From assembly GCA_964619555.1 (NCBI GenBank), contig CAZUDV010000010.1, forward strand, positions 1 to 64,000: DNA of 64,000 nt, written 5' to 3'. Shown piece after piece: positions 43,585 to 53,198 of the stretch. Every line of letters begins with the position of its first letter. The first letter of the stretch is position 1. A program made the translations under genes and the position numbers. The notes beneath the pieces were generated by a model, which was given only the letters and a program-made list of their open reading frames with translations, searched no databases and was not told the DNA's origin. The DNA comes from JAGOPY01 sp964619555. Its GTDB lineage: Bacteria > Bacteroidota > Bacteroidia > Bacteroidales > JAGOPY01.

Positions 43585-43779
43585 ATATAGTTTATTTCCA
43601 GCCCCATCCCTTGTGCCACGTACATCTTGACAGGTTATTCGAAGCCAAATAACTTCGTGTCTCCTTCATGGAACTCCTGTTAACCGGAACAACGATAACA
43701 CTAAGAATCACGTAGGATTCACGGAATTCCCCGAGGGGTCTTTGAGATCTCTTCGATATAGGTGCAAAGGCTGTGAACA
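43585..43779 (-). other. Spacer between NuoE- and NuoF-like genes
   Basis: 195 bp inside an otherwise tight operon. One 62-codon open frame fills it on the minus strand, but its product resembles no family I know. CCCCGAGGGG at 43730-43739 is a short palindrome. The spacer may be a decayed gene, an mRNA-processing site, or simple insertion. Confidence 0.4.
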
Positions 43780-44307
43780 CTAATTTTGATTTTTCACTTC
43801 TTCCATCCGGATCCCCTTCACAATCCTCACTGCTTCAGTTCCGGTAAGCTTACCATAAGCCTGATCGCTTATCATCATAACCGGAGCCAGGGAGCAGCAA
43901 CCGAGGCAGGCCACTGATTCCAGGGTGAACAGGCCGTCTTCGGTCGTTTCACCGTCCTTTACCTTCAGCGATTCCTGCAGGGAATCGGTGATGGTGTTTG
44001 CATTCTGAACGTGGCATGCTGTTCCGTGGCACACCTTGATGATGTGTTTACCGACCGGTTTGAGGCGGAATTGGGCATAGAAGGTAGCCACACCGTACAT
44101 GTCCGATAAACTCAGGCCTGTTTCCCGGGCAATTTTTTCAAAAGCGGCACGGGGCAGATAGCCGAATATGTTCTGTGTGCCCTGGAGCAATGGAATAAGG
44201 TTCCCTTTTTTGTCTTTATATTTGGAAATCAAGTAATCCAGGCGGCTCAGGTCAATTTCGTCTTGTATTTCCTGCGCCGCTGGAGGAGAGATTCTTTCAA
44301 TGCGCAT
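43780..44307 (-). CDS. NuoE/HydC-like [2Fe-2S] subunit
   Basis: 175 aa. The helical N-terminal region (about 20-90) contains the usual GYLPRAAFEKIARETGLSLSD (shown in part: GYLPRAAFEKIA). The thioredoxin-fold domain has [2Fe-2S] ligands in CHGTACHVQ and CLGCCSLAP. It is the small electron-transfer partner of NuoF-type subunits. It is the first gene of the complex. Its promoter region (44308-44452) has no perfect -7 box. Confidence 0.93.
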   Translation of the reverse strand: MRIERISPPAAQEIQDEIDLSRLDYLISKYKDKKGNLIPLLQGTQNIFGYLPRAAFEKIARETGLSLSDMYGVATFYAQFRLKPVGKHIIKVCHGTACHVQNANTITDSLQESLKVKDGETTEDGLFTLESVACLGCCSLAPVMMISDQAYGKLTGTEAVRIVKGIRMEEVKNQN

Positions 44308-44452
44308 AAATCAGTTGTTTTAAGCGCGGCTAAATTATGTAAAGTTGAGCTATCTGTAAGGCATAAAGGCTAATTTGGAGGGAGTCTAAAGATGGTACTG
44401 AAGTTCCTAGCCAAGATTTCCGGACGGGTTTTCCAAAATTTCGGTTATGAGG

Positions 44453-47400
44453 CTATTCCATCGTCACCACCGCGATGCGTTTCTTTCCATCCATACTGAC
44501 AGTCAGTGGGTTATCAAAATGAATATGCCGGAAATAGGTTGTGCTGTTAACGATTTTCTGACGCTTAAGGGTATCCCAGCGGATATAACTTTTCGACAAT
44601 TCCGGCTGGATACTGAAATAACCGACATTCATCGAAACCACATTATGGAAGAAATGAGATCCAGACGAAGCATCGAGCGGGTAACCTTCCAGGCTTGTTT
44701 CAATGATCACGCGGGCATGGGAGATTTGCGCCCAGTTGACAGGGATACCGATCCACCTGTCCCGCGTACCCCATCGGCCCGGGCCAATCAGTAAATATTT
44801 CTTCCCCTGCGCCGCAAACATTTTATTTAGCTTTTCTATTTCATAAGTCATCTGGACCGTATCGCCTTTATCGAACACGTCCAAATCCACATAGACCACA
44901 TCCTGGATATTGTCAATCAGCCCGTTACCCATACTTTTTTCCGCATAAAGCAAGATTTTGTCATCCTCGATTCTATCCAGGTTGACATGATAATCCGATG
45001 CGCTGCCTATCAATGGTTTGATCTGAAGCAAATAGAAAGAAGCCCTGTTCTGCCTGTCCTTTGTCAGGTCTACGGCAAATTCAATTTCGACCGGAGAACC
45101 CATGGCTTCCTTTACAACATCCAGCACAACGTCAATAGTTTGGGCCAGAGGTATATAATGATACTTTAAAATATTGGCGAAATTGAGAATGCGTGGACCG
45201 GGATGGGTCAGTCCGGGAATTATGATATTATTGTCCGCATCGTAAACGGAGGCACAGTGTTTCAGGTTCCCATGCATTTCTGCTTCGTAAATGTCAATTT
45301 TTGCCAAGCCTGCCGTATCTCCTTCCAGCAGATTTACTTCTTTTTTATTTAAATCCACAGCGTAAAACTCCACCTGTGAATTCTGAAACTGGTCTTTCGG
45401 CGTACTGATCTCGGTGGATGGGTATTTGGGTGAAAACCGGTAAGCTTTCTCCCCGTCAACCACGGTTTTACCCAGGCCAACCGCCAGTACAGCAAAACCT
45501 TCCTCCGGTTGCATATGGGCATAGGGATAAAAATTATAGGATTGAGCAACCCCGCTGATATGCGGATAGAAATAGTTGGAGAACTGGTTGCCGACCACTT
45601 CCTGTATGACGACAGCCATCTTTTCTTCTTCTATCTTATAGTGCACGGCTTCAATATAACCCCTGGCCTCGGGCGAATAAATTGAGGCAAAAACTAGTTT
45701 AACGGCATCCAGGGCCTGCCGTACACGTTCGTTCAGATCAGGGTGGCAATTCGGGAGCAGATAAGTTTCAAAAATCCCAGCAAAAGGTTGCATAAGGGAA
45801 TCTTCAAATAACCCTGAAGAACGGACCGCAATTGGTTTGGTCAATTTTGTAAGCAGGATTTTCATCCTTTTTACAAGAGTCTCCGTAGTTTTTCCTGCAA
45901 TAAATCGTTTTTTTATCTCTTCATAATCAGCCATTTCTACCACAAAATCTCTCAGGTTATTCCTGACCATGAAATATTCGAATTCTTCCGTTCCAATGAC
46001 CAGGGTGGTGGGTGATTTGATATTGATATTAGGGATTTGCTGAGAGAAATCGAAGTTATATATCAGCGTATTCACGAAGGCCAGACCCCTGCCTTTTCCG
46101 CCCAGGTATCCGTCCATCAGGCTGACGATATTGGTTTCATCCGTCAGGGCAGATTCTTCAAATGGGATAATTTTACCCTGGTTCTGTTCATTGCGGAAGC
46201 GTCCGATCACATTGATCAGGTATTCCCTGATTGAAGCTGCATTTTCAAAATCGGTGACTTTTTGCGGATTCAGAATTTTAGCCGCCTGGATCTCCCCGCG
46301 GGCGGTCAGCCACAGGGAAAAGTGGTTGCGTTTAGCATGATACAGCAAAGATTCATCGGGGATGGTGAGCAGTAATCTTTCAAACTCTTTCAGAGTTTTC
46401 GCTTCAGCAATTTTAACCCCTTGTTCATTTCGGTATATAAAATTGCCGAATCCCAGGAAATGGGTAATAAAGCTTCTGAAATCCTGACTGAGTGATTCAG
46501 AAAATTTATTGATAAATGTACACTTTAATTCATATGCAATATTGGCATTTTCAGGTTCGGATGATTGGATGATGATCGGAAGATCCTTATGCTTGCTCCG
46601 TGCATATTTAACCAGGTTGAAACCCGCCTGTTCGTCCATCTTTCCTTTTCGCTGAAACTTTACATCCGTGATCAGGCAAAGGAGGTAATCATTGTATTTT
46701 TCCATCACGTGCAAGGCTTCCTCATAGTCAGAAACCATAATGATCTTAGGACGGGCACGGAGACGAAGGATCTTGTACAATTCATCGGTACTGACGTCGT
46801 CGATGATCCGTTTGGTCTGTTCCAGGACAATATGATAAAGCATCGGCAGGTAGCGGGAATAGTACTTGGCAGAATCTTCCACGAGAAGGATTACCCTGAC
46901 CATTCCTATTTCAGTGTCATTCGCCAGGTTGATCTTGTCTTCAAGATGTTTGATCATGGCGAAGAAGACAGAGGACTCACCATTCCAGATAAAGATCTTG
47001 TCGATATTTTCGGTGACAGAAGTATCTTCTTCTATCAGAGCCAGATCAGCATTGTTGTTCAGCAACAGATAGATAGGGATATAGGGATAGATGCGGTTCA
47101 CCATTTCACTGATTTCGATCGGGGCATGTTTATCCGATCCCATCATCAGGATGATCAGATCAAAATGCCTGGTCCGAAGCATCTCCATGGATTCCTCCAA
47201 AGAAGACACCCCGGTGATCCGGGGAATTGAAGTCAGGTTAAGGGTATGATACTCACCCAGAACGTGTTCTGAAAACCGTCCTTCTTTCTCTATGCTGTAG
47301 GCATCATACAAGTTGGCCACCAGCAGGATCTCTTTCACCTTGAACGGCATCAGGTCATGGTAAATATCGCGGTCCTGATTGCTTTTACTGATAAATCTCT

Positions 47401-47902
47401 GCAACAGCTGTCGGCTGGTAAAAGCTGGTTCGGAGACTTCTCCCGGGGCCGGCACCTGGGATTTAGTCTTGATCACCGTTTTGGCCAACTGGCTGTTGAT
47501 ATACCCGGTGATCATATTGGCCAGGTTGTCGATCAGGTGACGTTCTTCCAGCAGGAAAGGCCCTTCATCCATTTCAGGAAACTTCCGGATATAAAATACT
47601 TCAATGTATCCTACCTTATCATCGATCGTTTGAAATTTCTGACGCTGAATCCATTTGGTAGGTTCAAATGAACTGCTGTAATATTCCTTTCCGTCGTAAA
47701 TAATCCTGGCACCGGTGAACTGGGGATACTGCCATGCCGGAGGCATGATCATGCAGACCTGGCGTAACGCTTCTTCCACGGTCTTCGATTCTTTCAGGAT
47801 TTGCGTGGTGCGGTTAAGGGCCGCCAGTTCTTTTAAACGCTCGATGTTTTCGGCACGAAGTTGCTGGAAGCTGTTCGCCGGAGATCCGTCATTTTCCTTC
47901 AT
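44453..47902 (-). CDS. GAF/two-receiver/ATP-grasp fusion related to PEP synthase N-terminal domain (paralogue B)
   Basis: 1149 aa. An N-terminal GAF-like domain (about 20-140) is added to the plan of paralogue A. A degenerate receiver (about 188-325) is followed by a complete receiver: VEDS at 341-344, D413, S447 and K466. The ATP-grasp domain has GYLGGKGRGLAF, AVRSSGLFEDS, and VEIEFAVDL. The closing 1040-1100 segment (GPGRWG...GIPVNW...ISHARVIIE) matches paralogue A closely. No phosphohistidine or PEP domain is present. It lies directly upstream of the NuoE-like gene, on the same strand. Confidence 0.85.
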   Translation of the reverse strand: MKENDGSPANSFQQLRAENIERLKELAALNRTTQILKESKTVEEALRQVCMIMPPAWQYPQFTGARIIYDGKEYYSSSFEPTKWIQRQKFQTIDDKVGYIEVFYIRKFPEMDEGPFLLEERHLIDNLANMITGYINSQLAKTVIKTKSQVPAPGEVSEPAFTSRQLLQRFISKSNQDRDIYHDLMPFKVKEILLVANLYDAYSIEKEGRFSEHVLGEYHTLNLTSIPRITGVSSLEESMEMLRTRHFDLIILMMGSDKHAPIEISEMVNRIYPYIPIYLLLNNNADLALIEEDTSVTENIDKIFIWNGESSVFFAMIKHLEDKINLANDTEIGMVRVILLVEDSAKYYSRYLPMLYHIVLEQTKRIIDDVSTDELYKILRLRARPKIIMVSDYEEALHVMEKYNDYLLCLITDVKFQRKGKMDEQAGFNLVKYARSKHKDLPIIIQSSEPENANIAYELKCTFINKFSESLSQDFRSFITHFLGFGNFIYRNEQGVKIAEAKTLKEFERLLLTIPDESLLYHAKRNHFSLWLTARGEIQAAKILNPQKVTDFENAASIREYLINVIGRFRNEQNQGKIIPFEESALTDETNIVSLMDGYLGGKGRGLAFVNTLIYNFDFSQQIPNINIKSPTTLVIGTEEFEYFMVRNNLRDFVVEMADYEEIKKRFIAGKTTETLVKRMKILLTKLTKPIAVRSSGLFEDSLMQPFAGIFETYLLPNCHPDLNERVRQALDAVKLVFASIYSPEARGYIEAVHYKIEEEKMAVVIQEVVGNQFSNYFYPHISGVAQSYNFYPYAHMQPEEGFAVLAVGLGKTVVDGEKAYRFSPKYPSTEISTPKDQFQNSQVEFYAVDLNKKEVNLLEGDTAGLAKIDIYEAEMHGNLKHCASVYDADNNIIIPGLTHPGPRILNFANILKYHYIPLAQTIDVVLDVVKEAMGSPVEIEFAVDLTKDRQNRASFYLLQIKPLIGSASDYHVNLDRIEDDKILLYAEKSMGNGLIDNIQDVVYVDLDVFDKGDTVQMTYEIEKLNKMFAAQGKKYLLIGPGRWGTRDRWIGIPVNWAQISHARVIIETSLEGYPLDASSGSHFFHNVVSMNVGYFSIQPELSKSYIRWDTLKRQKIVNSTTYFRHIHFDNPLTVSMDGKKRIAVVTME

Positions 47903-48111
47903 CAGGGTCGTCTTAATTGGTCAATAAAGGTAGTAAAAATTGATACTGACCAGCGATGTTGAAAGGTATCGGGTATCCCCAACTTATATTAAATCTAAAT
48001 TGTCTTGCACACCTGATTTTTTGCCATTTCCTGAAGAAAGCTAAGGTTATTTTTCATTAATATTGCGACGCCTTTCTAAAATTTCGTTAACAACCAAACA
48101 CACAAAATTCT

Positions 48112-49464
48112 ATGGCAAACAATTATGAAAACCTGGTAAATGAATTTATGGCAAAAATCATTGCCAAAAACCCAGGTGAAAAAGAATTTCATCAGGCCGT
48201 CAGGGAAGTGACCGAATCCCTCGTCCCTTTCATCGAAGAGAACCCAAAATACAAGGTCGCCAAAATCCTCGAACGGATTGCCGAACCTGAACGGGTGATT
48301 TTATTCCGCGTTCCTTGGGTCGATGATAAAGGCGAAATACAGATCAATAAAGGTTACCGCATTGAAATGAACAGCGCGATCGGACCATACAAGGGAGGCC
48401 TGAGATTTCACCCGACCGTCAACCTGGGCATCCTGAAATTCCTTGCATTCGAACAGGTATTTAAAAACAGCCTGACCACTCTGCCGATGGGCGGGGGAAA
48501 AGGTGGTTCCGATTTTGATCCGAAAGGAAAGAGCGATATGGAAGTGATGCATTTCTGCCAGAGCTTTATGACCGAACTGGCAAGGCATATTGGTCCTGAT
48601 ACCGATGTCCCCGCCGGAGATATAGGCGTGGGTGGCCGTGAGATCGGATTCCTTTTCGGACAGTACAAACGGTTGAGAAATGAGTTTACCGGAGTACTTA
48701 CCGGTAAAGGCCTTGCATGGGGTGGTAGCCTTATACGCCCGGAAGCCACCGGCTACGGCCAGGTTTATTTCGCTGAAGAAATGCTTAAAACCCGCGGCGA
48801 CTCCATGAAAGGTAAAATCTGTACCGTTTCGGGGTCCGGAAATGTCGCACAATTCGCCACGGAAAAAGCTACCATGATGGGCGGAAAGGTGGTAACTCTT
48901 TCCGATTCCAATGGCTTTATCCATGATCCGGAAGGTATAACACCTGAAAAACTTCAATTCGTGATGTACCTGAAAAATGTAAAACGCGGACGTATCCAGG
49001 AATATGCACAGAAATACGGCTGCGCATACTATGAAGGCCAGCGCCCCTGGGTTATAAAATGCGACGTCGCACTTCCGGCGGCAACCCAGAATGAAGTCGA
49101 CGGCAACGATGCCAAAACCCTTATCCAGAATGGGTGCTTCGTGGTATCGGAAGGTGCCAATATGCCTTCTACACCGGAAGCTATCGAAGTTTACCAGAAT
49201 GCCCGTATCCTCTACGGTCCTGGAAAAGCTGCCAACGCCGGCGGAGTTGCTACATCAGGCCTTGAAATGAGCCAGAACTCCATGCGTCTCTCCTGGACCC
49301 GCGAGGAAGTTGACGAGAGATTGCACAACATTATGATCAATATCCATAGCAATTGCGTGAAATGGGGCAAGGAAAGCGACGGCTACATTGATTATGTGAA
49401 AGGTGCCAATATCGGCGGATTTGTTAAGGTGGCCGATGCCATGCTGGCACATGGAATAGTATAG
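48112..49464 (+). CDS. gdhA: NADP-type hexameric glutamate dehydrogenase
   Basis: 450 aa, matching the hexameric bacterial type. It interconverts glutamate with 2-oxoglutarate and ammonia. The substrate-site motif PMGGGKGGSDFDPKGKSD holds the catalytic Lys, and GSGNVAQFATEKA is the Rossmann motif. VPAGDIGVGGREIGFL is also conserved. The preceding 209-bp gap contains no perfect -7 box. A large hairpin with a T-run follows it. Confidence 0.96.
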   Translation: MANNYENLVNEFMAKIIAKNPGEKEFHQAVREVTESLVPFIEENPKYKVAKILERIAEPERVILFRVPWVDDKGEIQINKGYRIEMNSAIGPYKGGLRFHPTVNLGILKFLAFEQVFKNSLTTLPMGGGKGGSDFDPKGKSDMEVMHFCQSFMTELARHIGPDTDVPAGDIGVGGREIGFLFGQYKRLRNEFTGVLTGKGLAWGGSLIRPEATGYGQVYFAEEMLKTRGDSMKGKICTVSGSGNVAQFATEKATMMGGKVVTLSDSNGFIHDPEGITPEKLQFVMYLKNVKRGRIQEYAQKYGCAYYEGQRPWVIKCDVALPAATQNEVDGNDAKTLIQNGCFVVSEGANMPSTPEAIEVYQNARILYGPGKAANAGGVATSGLEMSQNSMRLSWTREEVDERLHNIMINIHSNCVKWGKESDGYIDYVKGANIGGFVKVADAMLAHGIV

Positions 49465-49483
49465 AAATTAATCATTTACGATT

Positions 49484-49587
49484 TACGGTTTACACTTTAC
49501 AAAGTAGAATTTACAATCTGGTGCAAGGATCACTGAAAACTTGTCCATTGTAATTCGAAAATTGTAAATGGTAAACCGTATTTTTTT
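49484..49587 (+). terminator. Nested hairpin terminator after gdhA
   Basis: Two perfect nested stems: TACGGTTTAC (49484-49493) with GTAAACCGTA (49571-49580), and ATTTACAAT (49509-49517) with ATTGTAAAT (49561-49569), then seven T. The long inner loop makes it atypical, but it separates convergent gdhA and the DUF4340 gene. Confidence 0.6.
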
Positions 49588-50662
49588 ATTGGTCCGCCGG
49601 ATTTCCGCGGCGTATGAAATAACTGAACTTCCTGGTGATCCGGTCAAAGACAAAGTACTGGATCAACACAAAATCTTCTCCCCCGTTAATTATAGCATAT
49701 CCTCTGTCCAGGTCCATCGGTTCGAGCGTGATTCCGTCTTCATGATAAAGCGCAGCAAAACCTTTTTTATGGAATATCCTGATTGCATTTACCCGATCCT
49801 GCCTATCCGTAACGGTTATCATGATCTTTGGCGTAGAAGCAATTACTGAGTCGATGAAGGATCTTTCCAGTAACTGATCCAGCAATGACTCAAACCTGAC
49901 ATCCTGGAATCCGGTAAGAAAATTAAGAGCGCGAATCGTATCAAAAGCAGGTGTGGTCAGGCCAGTGGAAAGATCTGTCAGCCGGATGTTTTTATTGTCA
50001 TCCAGGTCAAACTGGTAAGACTCTCCGGGTTCTCCGGGAAACTCGACCCTGACCGTGCGAATATCTCCAATTGCCGTTCTGAAAATCGTATAATCTCTCC
50101 AATCATCCGGATTGGTTGAATACCTCGAGGCTACAAAACCCCTGAAACCGGGAATGTGAACCACATAAGGATCCTCCGCACCTTCCATCAGCATGAAAGT
50201 TCCCTGGTTATCCTGCGTGACGTCCCCCACATAGTAGGTCTTTGTATTTCTTTCATGGGGAAAAAGCCTGATTACATTGAAGAGGTTAATTCTGGGAACC
50301 ACCTGGTAGATTTCGATCTTTTTCGCCAAAGCAGACATCCTGGTAAGTACATTATCCCTTGCCGACAGTGGCACCGGGTTTCTCACCTGCAGATCCATCA
50401 AGGTTTTCATGAATGACTGTATCTTCACCTGATGGGCCTCGTACTTACCATCCACTGTCCATCTTCCATCGTTTCCCTTTTCCAGCAAGACCTGGCGATT
50501 CTTCTTATCGGCCATGAAAATCCTGGTAATAAGTGCCGTATCCCTGACAGCAAATTCACTGGCATCGCTCCGCAGAGTCGTATAAGAATTGGTGACGAAC
50601 AGCACCGCTACAATTACGAGCAGAATGACTGCAACTAACAAGGTGATGCGGTTCTTTTTCAT
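49586..50662 (-). CDS. DUF4340 membrane-anchored protein
   Basis: 358 aa with one N-terminal membrane helix (about 7-26). Repeated beta-rich units follow, with VLLEKGNDGRWTV, the DUF4340 signature found next to ABC/Gld transporter proteins. It probably belongs to the envelope-spanning assembly with GldF and GldG. It is the last gene of a minus-strand run with a 28-bp gap after gldG. Confidence 0.85.
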   Translation of the reverse strand: MKKNRITLLVAVILLVIVAVLFVTNSYTTLRSDASEFAVRDTALITRIFMADKKNRQVLLEKGNDGRWTVDGKYEAHQVKIQSFMKTLMDLQVRNPVPLSARDNVLTRMSALAKKIEIYQVVPRINLFNVIRLFPHERNTKTYYVGDVTQDNQGTFMLMEGAEDPYVVHIPGFRGFVASRYSTNPDDWRDYTIFRTAIGDIRTVRVEFPGEPGESYQFDLDDNKNIRLTDLSTGLTTPAFDTIRALNFLTGFQDVRFESLLDQLLERSFIDSVIASTPKIMITVTDRQDRVNAIRIFHKKGFAALYHEDGITLEPMDLDRGYAIINGGEDFVLIQYFVFDRITRKFSYFIRRGNPADQ

Positions 50663-50690
50663 GCGTTGACTTTTTGATAATTAACGAAAA

Positions 50691-52445
50691 TCAGCGTCCT
50701 GTAGTGTATTTCTTCTTTCGGATAATCAGGCGGATCATTCCGTATACCAGGACCAGCATTACCGGAAGCAGCAGATTGAAAATCTGCCAGGACAATTTAT
50801 TGCTGCTGATCCGGGTCATGTCTAATTGCCTGAGTTTAATCTCTCGTGAACGGATCGATATCAAACCCGATTCATCCACCAGGTAATCCATTGCATTCAG
50901 TATAAAATCCTTGTTGCCAAAGGTTTCACCTGTATACTGGTCATATCCGAGAGGTAACGGGTAACCTTTGGAAAAGTGGAGCTGGTTTTTTATCACATCC
51001 CCGTCTGAAACGACGATCATTTTAGTGGGCTCACTGCGGGGGATAAATGCTATGTCCTTGTTAAACTGTATTTCGGGCGGGATCCTGTTCTCATAATTGG
51101 ATTTGAATTCACCCTCCAGCAAGACAGCCACAGGCCTGGAAGGTCCCGAATACTCCCGTTCGTCAGGTTCAGTTTCGAGGATGGAAAGTGTAATGTAGGC
51201 GGGAGTTGAAATGGTTTTGGAGTACGGAGAGGTTTTCAACAGGATAGTCTTCTTTACGCCGGCGACTTTGATGGTATCCAGGCTGCTGACGAATTCCGTC
51301 TTGATGGCATTCAGGTTACTGACAACCGGATGCTTTTCCTGTGGCGTTAAAACGGGGAAATAGTACCATGGAAAGAAATCAATCTGAGGCTGATTTCCTA
51401 CCTGGCCCGTGCGAAGCGGGATCGGAAGGGCATTCAGGTCCATCACCAGGTCCGGGTTCAGTCGCACCCCGTATTTAAAGAGCATATCATCCAGGTTGAG
51501 ATCAATGGCCATTCCAATCGTCGACTCAGCTGCCTCCAGGCTGTCCATACTGGCAAACACCGGATCAACCAGCCACAAAACCTTGCCTCCCCTCATGATA
51601 AACTGATCGATGATGAATTTATCCTTTTCAGGAAAAGCGGAATCGGGCTTTGCGATAATAAGGGCATCGTACTTATTGATTACGCGTGTTTTATCCTCCG
51701 AAACGCTATCACGGGCAGTCAGGCTGCCCAGTTGGCCATTGATGGTGACCAGGTCGAGTGCGTACTGTTTCGAAAGTGTCTGGCCAATGTCGAAGATATC
51801 CTTTGAATCCAATTCCCCGTGTCCACGAATAAAAGCCACTTTTGGCTTAATGATCACTGTAAGGTTCCGGATGGCAGTTGCCAGCTTAAACTCCAGTGCC
51901 TGTAAGGAATTATTCAATACCTGCTCGGAATTGACACCAATCTGGGAGTTCAGCAAATCCACTGCCAGTTCGTTAGATTTGTACATGGCCAGGGCTCCGG
52001 GGAATATCAATTGTTGTTCCCGGCCATCCTTGGTATTCATCTGGAGTTGAGTGGGTTGAAGGCCTTTTTCAACTAGCAGTTGTTGCACGGCTGCTCTTTC
52101 CTCCGGATTATCGCTGGCTGACGGATTGACAAATTCATACTGGATATTCTTGTTATAGGCCCTGAATTCATCCAGCATTTCCCTGGTTGCATTTCGTAAT
52201 CGTTTAAATCCCGCGGGAAAGTCCCCTTCCAGATATACCCTGAAAAAGACAATGTCATCGATATCCCTGAGAAGCTCTTTCGTGGAGGGGGATAATGAAT
52301 AGCGTTTTTCAGCCGTCAGGTCGAAGCGGGTAAAGACGAATGATCCGAGTATATTGACCAGAATGATGATTAAAATTCCGAGTAAAAGCTGGAAAAGGCT
52401 GGAACGCCTCGAATTCTTCTGCTTATTATATGACACTTTATGCAT
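50691..52445 (-). CDS. gldG: Gliding-motility-associated ABC transporter protein GldG
   Basis: 584 aa. An N-terminal membrane helix (about 17-38) is followed by a large extracytoplasmic domain of the ABC_transp_aux type, with FDLTAEKRYSLSPSTKELL near 41-59, and a C-terminal membrane segment (about 550-575, LLLPVMLVLVYGMIRLII). In gliding Bacteroidota it works with GldF and GldA. GldA is not in this window. Presence does not prove gliding. It starts 3 bp after gldF. Confidence 0.93.
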   Translation of the reverse strand: MHKVSYNKQKNSRRSSLFQLLLGILIIILVNILGSFVFTRFDLTAEKRYSLSPSTKELLRDIDDIVFFRVYLEGDFPAGFKRLRNATREMLDEFRAYNKNIQYEFVNPSASDNPEERAAVQQLLVEKGLQPTQLQMNTKDGREQQLIFPGALAMYKSNELAVDLLNSQIGVNSEQVLNNSLQALEFKLATAIRNLTVIIKPKVAFIRGHGELDSKDIFDIGQTLSKQYALDLVTINGQLGSLTARDSVSEDKTRVINKYDALIIAKPDSAFPEKDKFIIDQFIMRGGKVLWLVDPVFASMDSLEAAESTIGMAIDLNLDDMLFKYGVRLNPDLVMDLNALPIPLRTGQVGNQPQIDFFPWYYFPVLTPQEKHPVVSNLNAIKTEFVSSLDTIKVAGVKKTILLKTSPYSKTISTPAYITLSILETEPDEREYSGPSRPVAVLLEGEFKSNYENRIPPEIQFNKDIAFIPRSEPTKMIVVSDGDVIKNQLHFSKGYPLPLGYDQYTGETFGNKDFILNAMDYLVDESGLISIRSREIKLRQLDMTRISSNKLSWQIFNLLLPVMLVLVYGMIRLIIRKKKYTTGR

Positions 52446-52448
52446 CCG

Positions 52449-53180
52449 TTACCATTTACGACGTTCCACAGAGAATTTTGACAGTAAAATGAACAGTGTG
52501 ATCACCCCCAGGAAATAGAGCATGTCTCTGGTATCGAGCACTCCCCGGCTCATGGATTGATAATGTTCATTGATCCCAAGGGATTTGATGAAGAGATCGA
52601 CTTTGCCAAAAAGATCAAGGGAGTAAATAAATTCAAATCCGATATAAAGAAAGCCGCAGAGGAAAACCGAAATGATGAATGAGACAATCTGATTATCGCT
52701 GATGCTTGAAGCAAACATGCCGATCGCCACGAAGGATGCTGCCAGGAACATAAGTCCAATGTACGAGCCCCAGATACCGCCGATATCGAGGTTTCCCTTG
52801 GGCAACCCAAGCTGATAAACGGAAAATACATAGACAACAGTAGGCAAAATGGAAAAAATGACCAGAATGAAGCCGGCCAGGAATTTGGCCATGACAATCT
52901 TAAGCTCAGTCAATGGTTTGGTCAGTAGCAATTCTATTGTGCCAGCACGCTTTTCCTCTGCAAAAGAGCGCATGGTAATGGCTGGCACCAGGAAAAGGAA
53001 AACAAACGGGGCGATCATAAACAAACCATCAAGGTTAGCATAGCCAAAATTAAGGATGTTGAAATCGCCTTCGAATATCCACAGAAATAATCCATTGATG
53101 AGCAGAAACACCGTGATCACAATGTATCCGATCAGGGAACTCAGGAAGGAACTTATTTCTTTCTTTAAAAGGGTAAGCAT
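52449..53180 (-). CDS. gldF: Gliding-motility-associated ABC transporter permease GldF
   Basis: 243 aa. About six hydrophobic helices, with FAEEKRAGTIELLLTKPLTE near 75-94 in the first cytoplasmic loop, the motif of ABC-2 permeases. It pairs with GldG, directly downstream. It follows a SAM-hydroxide adenosyltransferase gene by 18 bp. Confidence 0.93.
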   Translation of the reverse strand: MLTLLKKEISSFLSSLIGYIVITVFLLINGLFLWIFEGDFNILNFGYANLDGLFMIAPFVFLFLVPAITMRSFAEEKRAGTIELLLTKPLTELKIVMAKFLAGFILVIFSILPTVVYVFSVYQLGLPKGNLDIGGIWGSYIGLMFLAASFVAIGMFASSISDNQIVSFIISVFLCGFLYIGFEFIYSLDLFGKVDLFIKSLGINEHYQSMSRGVLDTRDMLYFLGVITLFILLSKFSVERRKW

Positions 53181-53198
53181 TAAGTGACAATTATGGTT

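Noticed and set aside
43592..43780. 62-residue protein between the NuoE- and NuoF-like genes
   Set aside because: No recognisable family, composition looks random and no ribosome-binding site stands out. Treated as spacer.
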